Part shown: piece by piece, positions 57,463-64,000 of the stretch
Position numbering within the stretch: position 1 is the stretch's first letter
Layout of the letters: every line of letters starts with the position of its first letter
Assembly (NCBI GenBank): GCA_964487255.1
Contig: CAZAQV010000007.1
Coordinates: forward strand, 62,001-126,000
DNA length: 64,000 nucleotides
From: CAZAQV01 sp964487255
Lineage (GTDB): Bacteria; Myxococcota_A; Polyangia; Polyangiales; CAZAQV01
Direction: 5' to 3'
The notes under the pieces: model-generated
Told to the model about the DNA's origin: nothing
Seen by the model: the letters and a program-made list of their open reading frames with translations, nothing else
Databases searched by the model: none
Translations under genes and position numbers: made by a program

Positions 57463-57948
57463 GTGGTTTCAGATCCGACAGATCTCAGCTTCATGCGCGA
57501 AGCGATTACTCTTGCTGAAGAGGCGCGTGCAGAGGGTGAAGTTCCGGTGGGCGCTGTCATCGTCAAAAACAACATCGTTATCGGTCGAGGTCGCAATCGA
57601 CGCGAGCTTGATCAGAACCCGCTGGCGCACGCCGAGATCTTGGCCATCGGGGAAGCGGTCGCCCGTGCGAAATCCTGGCGCCTCATCGACGCCGTTTGCT
57701 ACGTGACGCTCGAACCTTGCCCGATGTGCGCCGGGGCGCTCGTCAACGCACGCGTTGCTCGCGTCGTGTACGGCGCTGACGACCCCAAAGCTGGGGCAGT
57801 GCGCACACTCTTCGGGATCGGTAGTGACCCACGCCTCAATCACCGCTTCGAAGTCCAGCGAGGGGTCCTGGCGGACGAATGCGGCGCGCTGCTCACCGGG
57901 TTCTTCCGCGACATTCGCGCCGGCAAAATGACAAAGTCGAAGAAATAA
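57463..57948 (+). CDS. tadA: tRNA-specific adenosine deaminase
   Basis: It converts the wobble adenosine of tRNA-Arg(ACG) to inosine. The zinc-deaminase motifs are HAEILAIGEA (His and catalytic Glu) and CYVTLEPCPMCAGALVNARV (two Cys). GEVPVGAVIVKNN and GADDPKAGAVRTLF also match TadA. The frame reaches back to 57274, but that would add about 60 residues absent from the family. GTG at 57463 gives the usual lead-in before FMREA, and ATG at 57493 is possible. The SRP RNA gene lies directly after it on the other strand. Confidence 0.9.
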   Translation: MVSDPTDLSFMREAITLAEEARAEGEVPVGAVIVKNNIVIGRGRNRRELDQNPLAHAEILAIGEAVARAKSWRLIDAVCYVTLEPCPMCAGALVNARVARVVYGADDPKAGAVRTLFGIGSDPRLNHRFEVQRGVLADECGALLTGFFRDIRAGKMTKSKK

Positions 57949-57950
57949 AA

Positions 57951-58030
57951 GGTCCCGCCACACGCTGGACACCGCGACCGTTGCTCCCTTCCGGGCCTGG
58001 CGGGGTTAACGGGCCAGCATTGGCAGGACC
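57951..58030 (-). ncRNA. ffs: Signal recognition particle RNA (4.5S type)
   Basis: On the minus strand the ends GGTCCTGCC and GGCGGGACC pair. The apical region has CAGGCCCGGAAGGGAGCAA, the conserved symmetric-loop and GGAA-type tetraloop domain bound by Ffh. The RNA ends in a stem followed by TTTTATTTC, which can act as terminator. The size is that of the short bacterial form. Closeness to tadA is common. Confidence 0.93.
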
Positions 58031-58127
58031 ATATTTCCGATTCTTCGGCTATCGCTCAAGCCGGACCGTGGTGCTTATAGCACAACGCTCCTTCGTTTCA
58101 CTTGCCTCATCACAGAATACTCTACTG
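58031..58127. other. Spacer upstream of the SRP RNA with no gene
   Basis: This is the first part of a 406-bp gene-free stretch (58031-58436). It should contain the promoter of the SRP RNA on the minus strand. I see no coding potential and no clear promoter boxes. The rest of the stretch holds the three repeats listed next. Confidence 0.4.
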
Positions 58128-58206
58128 TTGGTTCTTCACGGCTCCGCGTCGAAACCAGTGACGTGCTTTTAGCACATCAGGTTCCTTTGGCTACGCACGT
58201 TCATCA
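58128..58206 (+). repeat. Hairpin repeat element, copy D
   Basis: The unit runs from TTGGTTCTTCACGGCTCCGC to CACGTTCATC and aligns best with copy C. The stem is TGACGTGC (58159-58166) / GCACATCA (58172-58179), loop TTTTA, with one C-A mismatch. The outer arms AAACC/GGTT keep pairing while differing from the AAAGCC/GGCTTT of copy C. A new left end (TTGGTTCTTCACTAGCCTTTCC) begins 82 bp later at 58210 but is not completed. Confidence 0.75.
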
Positions 58207-58254
58207 GATTGGTTCTTCACTAGCCTTTCCTTCAACAGTGTCGGATAGGAACCG

Positions 58255-58292
58255 AGACAAAAGCGAGACAAAAGCGAGACAAAAGCGAGACG
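58255..58292 (+). repeat. 11-bp tandem repeat
   Basis: GAGACAAAAGC is repeated three times without change (58255-58287), followed by GAGAC. It lies in the gene-free space between hairpin copy D and the tRNA-flanking repeat. Confidence 0.85.
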
Positions 58293-58330
58293 AGAAGCCC
58301 GCGTAAGCGTATGTTGTGATACGTGCGCAG

Positions 58331-58436
58331 GCACCGAGGATGTCGCGATGAGGCCTCGGCCGAAGAGCCAGGAAAACAGGCGAAGCCTAGAACGGACCGT
58401 GGTATCAGCACGGTGTCGTTCGGGCGGAGCATTTAG
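58331..58436. repeat. Diverged copy of the tRNA-flanking repeat, next to tRNA-Ser(GGA)
   Basis: It shares blocks with the 91-bp unit at 55058: GCACCGAG, GAAGAGCCA, ACAGGCGAAG, CAGCACGGTGTCGTT and CGGGCGGAGC. It ends directly at the 3' end of the tRNA, as the other copy nearly does. The TGACGCGTCA palindrome is lost (GATGTCGCGATGA here). Confidence 0.75.
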
Positions 58437-58521
58437 CGGAGAGAGAGGGATTCGAACCCTCGGTACCTTTCGGCACACACGAGTTCCAGTCGTGCACCTT
58501 CAACCACTCGGTCATCTCTCC
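58437..58521 (-). tRNA. tRNA-Ser(GGA)
   Basis: Acceptor arms GGAGAGA and TCTCTCC pair. The anticodon stem CACGA/TCGTG holds the loop CTGGAAC, giving anticodon GGA. A long variable arm and the T-arm GGTTCGAATCC are present. CCA is not encoded: the genomic sequence after the discriminator G reads CTAA. It reads UCC/UCU codons. Confidence 0.95.
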
Positions 58522-58694
58522 AAAAGCGGCGCCGCAGTCACGACTCGACCGCCACTGCTTCGTTGTGCTTTCGCTTACGGTTCTCACGTACCTTAGAGTA
58601 CGCTCCGCTTCGGTTCTCAACACGCCTCGCATTGACGGCCGACTCTCGTCTGCACCATCCGCTTTCCAAATTTGTTTTCTCTTCAAAGAACAGT

Positions 58695-58782
58695 TGGCGG
58701 AGAGCAAGGGATTCGAACCCTTGATACCTTGCGGTATACCGCATTTCGAATGCGGCGCCTTCGACCACTCGGCCAGCTCTCC
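58695..58782 (-). tRNA. tRNA-Ser(CGA)
   Basis: Acceptor arms GGAGAGC and GCTCTCC pair. The anticodon stem CCGCA/TGCGG holds the loop TTCGAAA, giving anticodon CGA. The long variable arm and T-arm GGTTCGAATCC confirm a serine tRNA. CCA is encoded. It reads UCG codons. The 173 bp between this and the previous tRNA hold no feature I can support. Confidence 0.95.
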
Positions 58783-58825
58783 GCGGCCGAAACTAGCAGA
58801 CCCTCTGGTCCCGTCAACGACGGAA

Positions 58826-60169
58826 TCACCCAACAATCTCAAAAGCTTCGAGCTTATTGTAGAGCGTACGGCGACTGACCCCGAGCAGGCGCGCGGCCTG
58901 GCTGCGGTTGCCACCCGTGCGCTGCAGCGCCTCAAGGATCGCCTCCTTTTCCGCCTCTGCGCGAGACTCGCGCAAATCTTCGCCGCGTTGTCGCGGACCC
59001 TTCGTAGCAGCGGAGACGCCAAGAACGTTCGCAACATCTTCTTTACGCACCTCAGGTCCGTCGCTCAGTATTCGCAAACGCTCAACGACATTCTGCAGCT
59101 CACGGACGTTGCCCGGCCAGTTTCGCGAAGCGAGGTCGTGCAGAGCCTCGTCGGAAAAGCGCACCGAACCCTGCTGCTGACAAAAATGGCGGACGAGCGA
59201 CGCGACGTCTTCTTTGCGCGCACTGAGGGCTGGCACCTCTATCTCCAACACGACGAGCCGATAGTAGAGGTCTTCACGGAAGTCGCCCTGCTCCACCATC
59301 TCGCGCAAATCGCGGTGCGTCGCCGACAGGATGCGAACATCGACGGGTCGTTCCTGCTCGGCCCCGACGGGCACGACCATGCCCTCCGCCAGCGCGCGAA
59401 GCAGCTTGGGTTGCACCGCAAGCGGTAGCTCGGCCACCTCATCCAAAAACAGTGTGCCGCCGTCAGCGAGTCCAAAGCGCCCAAGATAATCGCGTGTCGC
59501 GCCCGTGAACGCACCCTTGCGGTGACCAAAGAGTTCGCTCTCCACCAGATGTGCTGGCAGCGCGGCACAGTTGATCGCAATGAAGGGAGCCTCTGCACGC
59601 ACGCTCTGGGCATGCAGCGAGCGCGCGACGAGTTCCTTGCCGGACCCGCTCGGGCCACTGATAAGTACCGGGCTGTCGTGTCCCGCGAACCTTGAGATCA
59701 AACCACGAACGCTCTGCATGGCAGGCGACTGACCCACGAGGGACGGTATGTGCCCCGCGCTCTCGTGCGTTCGAGAGCGAATCGTGCGCCCGCCCTCGTG
59801 CGACGCACTCAGTGCAAGCGCACGGCGCACAGTGGCAACGACATGCTCTCGCTCAAAGGGCTTCGTCAAAAAGTCAGACGCGCCGCGCTTCATGGCTTCA
59901 ACGGCAAGTTCGATGCTGCCGTGCGCGGTGATCATGACCACTGCGACGTCCGGCCAACGCTCATAGATCAGATCCGCCAACTCCATTCCGCTCGCACCCG
60001 GCATGCGAACATCGCTCAGCACCAACTCCACATACCGTTCTTCTAGCACTTTGAGCGCAGCGCCGGCCGAGTGCGCCACCGTGACATCCATGCTGGCTTG
60101 GCTCAGTTGTGCGGCGAGCACCTTCGCGACAGCAACTTCGTCGTCGACGACCAGGACGCTATGTTTCAT
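58826..60169 (-). CDS. NtrC-family sigma-54-dependent response regulator
   Basis: A receiver domain (1-120) has VLVVDDE, the phosphorylatable Asp in LVLSDVRMPGASG and LTKPFE. The AAA+ sigma-54 interaction domain has Walker A SGPSGSGKEL, GESELFGH-like VESELFGHRKGAFTGA (the GAFTGA loop is intact), FLDEVAELPL and the sensor region NWPGNVRELQN. The C-terminal Fis-type HTH has GGNRSQAARLLGVSRRTLYN. It should activate sigma-54 promoters when phosphorylated by the adjacent kinase. The start at 60169 overlaps the kinase gene by 11 bp. I see no clear -24/-12 promoter to name a target. Confidence 0.93.
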   Translation of the reverse strand: MKHSVLVVDDEVAVAKVLAAQLSQASMDVTVAHSAGAALKVLEERYVELVLSDVRMPGASGMELADLIYERWPDVAVVMITAHGSIELAVEAMKRGASDFLTKPFEREHVVATVRRALALSASHEGGRTIRSRTHESAGHIPSLVGQSPAMQSVRGLISRFAGHDSPVLISGPSGSGKELVARSLHAQSVRAEAPFIAINCAALPAHLVESELFGHRKGAFTGATRDYLGRFGLADGGTLFLDEVAELPLAVQPKLLRALAEGMVVPVGAEQERPVDVRILSATHRDLREMVEQGDFREDLYYRLVVLEIEVPALSARKEDVASLVRHFCQQQGSVRFSDEALHDLASRNWPGNVRELQNVVERLRILSDGPEVRKEDVANVLGVSAATKGPRQRGEDLRESRAEAEKEAILEALQRTGGNRSQAARLLGVSRRTLYNKLEAFEIVG

Positions 60170-61652
60170 CTTCGCCCATTTCACTTGCCGTAAAACGCAT
60201 CGTCACTACACTACCCTCTCCCTCCTCACTTTGCAGCTGCAGCTGACCTCCGTGGGCGCGCATCACGCGCGACGCAAAAGCCAACCCAAGGCCAAGGCCC
60301 CCCTCTTTGCGCGAATAGCCCTGCTCAAGCACCTGCTGAACGATGCGAGGGGACATGCCACTCCCATGGTCGCGCACAGAAATTTCCGCCATCGCGCCTT
60401 GCCGACGCACGCAGACTTCCACCAACGCCCCTGCTTCGCTAGCCTCGACTGCATTGCGCACCAGATTATCGAGTGCGATGCGAACCAAATCGACGTCGGC
60501 GGACACCAAAACGGCCGAGTCTCCTACCCTCGCCTCGATCTTGCGCGACATCGCGGTGCGGGCCGCACTGGCTGTCTGTTTCGCAAGCGCGACGAGATCC
60601 AGCTGCGTACGCTCAAGGTCCATCCGATAGAGCCGCTCGAAGCGCTTGATCACATTCGAGGCGCGCTCGGCCTCCGTCTCGATGAGCTCCACGAACTCGT
60701 GCTGATCGTCGAGCGAGCGTCCCTGCGCGCTCTCTTCTCGCAGAAACTGCGCCGCACCACGTACCGCGGCAAGCGGGTTCTGAACGTCATGGGCAAGCTG
60801 CTGAGAGAGCACGCCAGACCAGACCAACGCCTCGCGTTCACGTCGACGTGCGGACGCTCGTTGCCAAACTGGAAACGCAAAACTCACCGCGAGCCCGAGC
60901 ACGGCAGGCAGCGCGATGACGAACCACCTCAAAGGAAGGTCCGCGACAGAAAGCACGACGGCGAGTGCCAACGAAACGATGATGGTCAGCCCAAAGGCAA
61001 CCAAGCCAAAGCGCACTGCTGCGCGTTCGTGAAGGAGGTCCGTGCGAGCAACCGCAAACCAAAGCACGACACCGAGGTAGATGCTCCCGACGGCCGAAAG
61101 GTCTGGCAGCTGAGGAAAGAGCTGGTCGATCAACGCCGTACAAAAAAGTGCGCTTGAGACGACGAGCGCCGCAGCGATCATCCAAGTGCGTGTCGCCTCG
61201 AGCCCCGACGAAAAGGCCCGCCAGTGGTCCCACAGGAGCTTGGTGCAGAGGGGAACGGTGACTGCGACAGACACGAGGACGGCGACCGCCCAAGCACGTG
61301 AGCCCGCAAAGTTGGCAAAGGTCCCGATGACAGGGCCCGCCAGCGCTGCGCCGCTAACCAGGAACAGATATCCATACATGGCCCAACGCCAGAGTCGGAG
61401 CTCGTGCTCGCGTCCGACGTAAGCGCTGACAAAGTGTAACGTTGCGCCAACGGTGAGCGGAGAGAGCGCCGTGTCGAGGCGCCGAAGCGCAAACGAGTCT
61501 GCCACCTCCCGGTATGCACTCAGCACGTTCCAACCGCACACGATGGCGCACAGAACCACCAGCGGCGGCACCGCGCGATGAACTCTCCACGCCCTCGCGC
61601 ACGCAAGGCTAAGCGCCAGCAACAACGTGGCGGCGAGCGCGTGGCTTAACAT
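60159..61652 (-). CDS. Membrane sensor histidine kinase, NtrB-like
   Basis: The frame runs to 62063, but ATG at 61652 has AAAGGTGG upstream and starts directly with the first transmembrane helix (MLSHALAATLLLALSLACAR). About eight to nine helices cover residues 1-265. The HisKA box is LAHDVQNPLAAVRGAAQFL, and the HATPase motifs are DNLVRNAVEAS, DHGSGM and GGLGLGLAFASRVMRAHGG. The membrane part looks like a 7TM-type or histidine-kinase N-terminal sensor, with unknown ligand. It is coupled to the sigma-54 regulator and lies 61 bp after a lipoprotein gene. Confidence 0.9.
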   Translation of the reverse strand: MLSHALAATLLLALSLACARAWRVHRAVPPLVVLCAIVCGWNVLSAYREVADSFALRRLDTALSPLTVGATLHFVSAYVGREHELRLWRWAMYGYLFLVSGAALAGPVIGTFANFAGSRAWAVAVLVSVAVTVPLCTKLLWDHWRAFSSGLEATRTWMIAAALVVSSALFCTALIDQLFPQLPDLSAVGSIYLGVVLWFAVARTDLLHERAAVRFGLVAFGLTIIVSLALAVVLSVADLPLRWFVIALPAVLGLAVSFAFPVWQRASARRREREALVWSGVLSQQLAHDVQNPLAAVRGAAQFLREESAQGRSLDDQHEFVELIETEAERASNVIKRFERLYRMDLERTQLDLVALAKQTASAARTAMSRKIEARVGDSAVLVSADVDLVRIALDNLVRNAVEASEAGALVEVCVRRQGAMAEISVRDHGSGMSPRIVQQVLEQGYSRKEGGLGLGLAFASRVMRAHGGQLQLQSEEGEGSVVTMRFTASEMGEDET

Positions 61653-61713
61653 GGTGCCACCTTTGCCGCGTTTGGTGCGGCGCGCAACCCGCGAGGCCTT
61701 GAGCATTCCCTTG

Positions 61714-62202
61714 TCAGCACGCGTACAAGCACAGAAAGAAAAGCAGGGCTGCCCCGTCACGGTCGTCATCACGGTCATAACTTGGCTCGTCATCATTGGT
61801 GATGGCTGAGACGAGCAAAGCGCTGCCGACAATGCCGACAAGCCCTGCAACGACCCCAATCGCGGCGCCGTTAACGCTGCGCCTCGACGACTGAATCTCA
61901 TCGACGGGAACGATGAGCGTGCCCGGTTGGTGTGCCTCACGCCTACGACTGCTCGACACGTATGGAGAGTCTTTCGAAAGTTGCGGACCACGAGTTTGTT
62001 TGATCGCACGAGCAAACCGTCCCTCGCGCACCACTTTGCCTCGCACGACAAGCTCTCCTGCATTTTCGTGAACGACTTTTCCCTTGATGACCGTACCGTC
62101 GTGCTTCACGATCTGGATTTTGCTCGAGCATCCACCGAACGGCAGCGTCAAACCCAAAACAAGCAAAGCAAAGCCTCCACGACGCGGATTTCGGCACAGC
62201 AT
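61714..62202 (-). CDS. Lipoprotein with small KxDGT domain (paralogue 2)
   Basis: The signal ends in the lipobox PFGGC near residue 25. The mature N-terminus CSSKIQIVKHDGTVIKGKVV matches CSGGVVVTKRDGTTVRGQVV of the preceding gene, so the two are paralogues. A charged middle part, a hydrophobic segment (GAAIGVVAGLVGIVGSALLV) and a Asp/Arg-rich stretch follow, and the protein ends in LLFFLCLYAC, an odd hydrophobic Cys-terminal tail. The K-x-DGT-x-x-x-G-x-V pattern suggests a small beta-barrel. It starts 2 bp after the previous gene. Confidence 0.6.
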   Translation of the reverse strand: MLCRNPRRGGFALLVLGLTLPFGGCSSKIQIVKHDGTVIKGKVVHENAGELVVRGKVVREGRFARAIKQTRGPQLSKDSPYVSSSRRREAHQPGTLIVPVDEIQSSRRSVNGAAIGVVAGLVGIVGSALLVSAITNDDEPSYDRDDDRDGAALLFFLCLYAC

Positions 62203-62204
62203 GG

Positions 62205-62753
62205 CTAGAAGCTCCCCTGAACACCGGCGGCGGCGCCGTGCTGATCGATGGCGAGGGACGGCCTAAGGTACGGATTGGAACACTCGAGTCGCTCTTCGGA
62301 TTCTGCTTTTTGAGAAAATCCCCGTTCGAGCAAAAAGACTGATCCCACGGCTGCCGAGATGCCGAGGCCGAGCGAGACGATGCCTGCGGTTCGGTGAAAA
62401 TCGCTCCAGTTTCCACCGAAACCTCCTCCTCCGCTGTCGTTGGCCTGCGCGAGCTCTGTCACGCCGAGCACACCAAGACCCGCTGCAGCGAGACCGAGCG
62501 CGGTGCCGCCCACGATGAGCCCGTCGCCAGGGTGGTCGACTTCGGCGATATCTCGGCGCTCGATGCGATGTCTTTCACGCGTCGGTGGGTCGTCAGCCCG
62601 CTGGACAGCGCCGTCGATGTCCACCGCTTCATGGTCGCTACGAACGACCTGCCCGCGAACCGTCGTGCCGTCACGCTTGGTCACGACGACGCCACCTGAG
62701 CAGGCTGCGACAGAAGAAGCGAGTAGTAAAAGAGAGCTAAACCTGCAAACCAT
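62205..62753 (-). CDS. Lipoprotein with small KxDGT domain (paralogue 1)
   Basis: ATG at 62753 gives the lipoprotein signal MVCRFSSLLLLASSVAAC; 62765 is an alternative. After the KRDGTTVRGQVV strand region there is a charged segment with RIERRDIAEVDHPGDG. Two hydrophobic segments (LIVGGTALGLAAAGLGVLGV and IVSLGLGISAAVGSVFLL) are split by a Gly-rich loop. The C-terminus ends GAAAGVQGSF, like the tails of the TPR proteins at 1144 and 23379. It heads a likely four-gene operon with the two-component system. Confidence 0.6.
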   Translation of the reverse strand: MVCRFSSLLLLASSVAACSGGVVVTKRDGTTVRGQVVRSDHEAVDIDGAVQRADDPPTRERHRIERRDIAEVDHPGDGLIVGGTALGLAAAGLGVLGVTELAQANDSGGGGFGGNWSDFHRTAGIVSLGLGISAAVGSVFLLERGFSQKAESEERLECSNPYLRPSLAIDQHGAAAGVQGSF

Positions 62754-62847
62754 GCAATGTGTCATGCGCGGCAGACAACGCAATGCACATGCCGTCGTGA
62801 AAACACTTCAGAATCGGGCAGCGTCTACGAAAGATCGTGAAGCGCAT

Positions 62848-62876
62848 TGTACAGCGGGTGTGCAGATCCCTGTACA
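62848..62876. promoter_or_regulatory. Inverted TGTACAG/CTGTACA pair, operator-like
   Basis: TGTACAG (62848-62854) and CTGTACA (62870-62876) form an inverted repeat with a 15-bp spacer. The two TGTACA palindromes are 23 bp apart, about two helical turns. The site is about 95 bp upstream of the lipoprotein/two-component operon on the minus strand, and just after the DsrE gene. A dimeric or tetrameric regulator site is possible. Confidence 0.4.
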
Positions 62877-62894
62877 CTCTGAGTCGCGACACGG

Positions 62895-63251
62895 TTAGAA
62901 AACGAGGGTGCGGTCGGACCAAAGCGTCCAGTTTGCGAGCTGCTCAAGGGTGCCGCGCGCCGTGCCCTGTGCCAGCTCTTCATCCGTCATGCCGCGCGCA
63001 TCCATGCACGTTCCGCAGACCTCGACCGCGCCACTTTGGTACGTCACGACCCGGACCATGCGCTCAATGTTGTAATAGCCATTCGGCGTTTTCTGGCCCT
63101 TCTTCGCGCAGGCGACGGCATCGCCCATCAGAAAGACGCGCACCTCTTCGCCCTCGCGTTTGCTGAGTTCACCCGCCAAGCGAAGGGCATTGTAGCTACG
63201 CTCCGAGCCATACGGAGCGTCGTTGAGAATAAACAGCGTTTTGGTCGTCAT
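62895..63251 (-). CDS. DsrE-family protein
   Basis: The 118-residue protein starts MTTKTLFILNDAPYGSERSY and continues with ALRLAGELSKREGEEVRVFL, GDAVACAKKGQ and VCGTCMDARG, the DsrE/DsrF-like order. The conserved Cys near the C-terminus (CGTC) could carry sulfur. Relatives take part in sulfur relay or are of unknown function. The neighbouring gene is an MBL-fold hydrolase of the persulfide dioxygenase type, and the two are co-directional with an 88-bp gap. Confidence 0.75.
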   Translation of the reverse strand: MTTKTLFILNDAPYGSERSYNALRLAGELSKREGEEVRVFLMGDAVACAKKGQKTPNGYYNIERMVRVVTYQSGAVEVCGTCMDARGMTDEELAQGTARGTLEQLANWTLWSDRTLVF

Positions 63252-63339
63252 GATTTTCTATTCTACCTGGGTCAACGATCAACGAAACCGAGATTGCGCA
63301 CGCTTACTGACGCGTTTTTCTCTAATAGTCTCTTGTCGA

Positions 63340-64000
63340 TCATTCGCGGCTCGCGCCGGCGTCGTCCGTCCGACTTCGCATGTTGAGCGGCATGCGTAGA
63401 TAGCGGATACCGTTTTCATGCTCTTCCGGTAACCGGCCCGCGTTCACATTGACCTGAACGCTTTGGTAGAGGAGACGCGGTGCGGAGAGCGATGCGTCAC
63501 GCTCGTTACGGAACGCCACGAACGCCTTTCGACTCGTTTCTGCTTGAAGCTGTGGGTTGTTGCGCTTGGACTTTCCGATCGTCGTCTCGTAGCGCATTTC
63601 GCGCCCACCCGGCTGATAGTCATGGCCCACGAATACGCGCATCTCGTCAGGCAGGGCGTAGAGGCGGCCGTGAACAGAGCTGTAGAGGTCGTCCGAACTG
63701 CCCATCGGAAAGTCGCAGCGACCCGTGCCGTAGTCATCCATGAAAAGTGCATCACCCGTGAATAGCGCATCACCGATACGGTAGGTCAGGCACGCAGGGG
63801 TATGCCCTGGGGTTGCGATGGCCTCGATTTGCAGGGTACCTGCTCGCAGCGTTTCACCGTCTTCGATGAGCTTGTCAAACTGCTTACCATCGGTGGCGAA
63901 CCCTTCTGGCAGGTCGAACACCTTCTTGAAGGTTTCTTGCACGACGGTGATCTTTTCACCGATGGCCATGCGCGCATCCAGGCGACGCTTGAGTAGCTGT
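63340..64000 (-). CDS. MBL-fold hydrolase, persulfide dioxygenase-like (5' partial)
   Basis: The reading frame is open to the window edge, so the N-terminus with the HxHxDH metal motif lies outside. Visible parts are AIGEKITVVQETFKKVFDLP, ATPGHTPACLTY (metal His), FTGDALFMDDYGTGRCDFP (bridging Asp) and VFVGHDYQPGGREMRYETTI (last metal His). This fits ETHE1-like and Blh-type MBL proteins. ETHE1 oxidises glutathione persulfide, but Blh-type members may differ. The DsrE gene downstream supports a sulfur-related role by inference only. Confidence 0.82.
   Translation of the reverse strand, partial: QLLKRRLDARMAIGEKITVVQETFKKVFDLPEGFATDGKQFDKLIEDGETLRAGTLQIEAIATPGHTPACLTYRIGDALFTGDALFMDDYGTGRCDFPMGSSDDLYSSVHGRLYALPDEMRVFVGHDYQPGGREMRYETTIGKSKRNNPQLQAETSRKAFVAFRNERDASLSAPRLLYQSVQVNVNAGRLPEEHENGIRYLRMPLNMRSRTDDAGASRE

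Noticed and set aside
58255..58292. 11-bp repeats as replication-origin iterons or DnaA boxes
   Set aside because: Only three copies, no DnaA-box consensus, and no replication gene nearby.
58826..61652. The two-component system as the true NtrBC controlling gltBD and amt in this window
   Set aside because: The kinase has a polytopic membrane domain unlike cytosolic NtrB. I see no sigma-54 promoter before gltB or amt, and the genes are about 22 kb apart.
61653..62063. N-terminal extension of the sensor kinase frame
   Set aside because: It overlaps the lipoprotein gene at 61714-62202 on the same strand and lacks motifs. ATG at 61652 has a good ribosome site and begins the first membrane helix.

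Overview
The window is about 64 kb of one chromosome with a moderately high GC content. It most likely comes from a Myxococcota bacterium (formerly Deltaproteobacteria). The evidence is a MYXO-CTERM-like tail on the first protein, many secreted lipoproteins with Asp/Gly/Ser-rich linkers after the lipobox, a MopE-like metal-binding segment, DUF4215-like Cys repeats, a PEGA/TPR protein, a Ser/Thr kinase with membrane helices, an AgmX/PglI-type TonB-like protein and a very large TPR protein. I see no phage, integrase, insertion sequence or CRISPR array. The exact lineage cannot be fixed by eye.

Layout. 1-3713: surface and lipoprotein genes, including a TPR/PEGA protein followed with a 1-nt overlap by a Cys-rich lipoprotein. 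3743-9523: an E2 acyltransferase, a TerB-like protein, a lipoprotein of the sulfatase/alkaline phosphatase superfamily and an unknown secreted protein. 9617-10971: ribosomal L33 and L28, then two tandem Cys-rich lipoproteins. 10998-15908: a PHA-granule-type protein, TypA/BipA, a GAF/HD-GYP phosphodiesterase and a GtrA-like protein. 16041-19708: unknown membrane, TPR and lipoprotein genes. 19760-22381: comM and recA. 22406-24263: a second TPR plus lipoprotein pair. 24308-28958: a degenerate SDR, spermidine synthase, methionine salvage mtnB-mtnD and an orphan BoxB-like di-iron oxygenase. 29090-50720: a long run of minus-strand genes, including nitrogen assimilation (gltB, gltD, amt), a TonB-like protein, a SurA-like chaperone, a UPF0158 protein, glycerol kinase, a 2560-residue TPR protein and an FHA-transglutaminase protein. 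50841-55031: two SulP anion transporters around an NhaR-like regulator. 55265-58782: three tRNA-Ser genes, a Ser/Thr kinase, tadA and the SRP RNA. 58826-62753: an NtrB/NtrC-type two-component system behind two paralogous lipoproteins. 62895-64000: a DsrE-like protein and a truncated MBL-fold hydrolase.

The most unusual signal is in the spaces between genes. A family of roughly 76-bp hairpin elements appears at about 5.6, 11.7, 26.1 (two in tandem) and 58.1 kb. The 8-9-bp stem sequence differs completely between copies, but both arms change together, while the flanks and loop size are kept. At two loci the local flanking sequence is repeated on the far side of the hairpin. A second repeat family, with a 91-bp unit, lies directly against the 3' ends of two of the three tRNA-Ser genes. 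I could not run structure prediction, database or genome-wide searches, so protein names rest on motif recognition.
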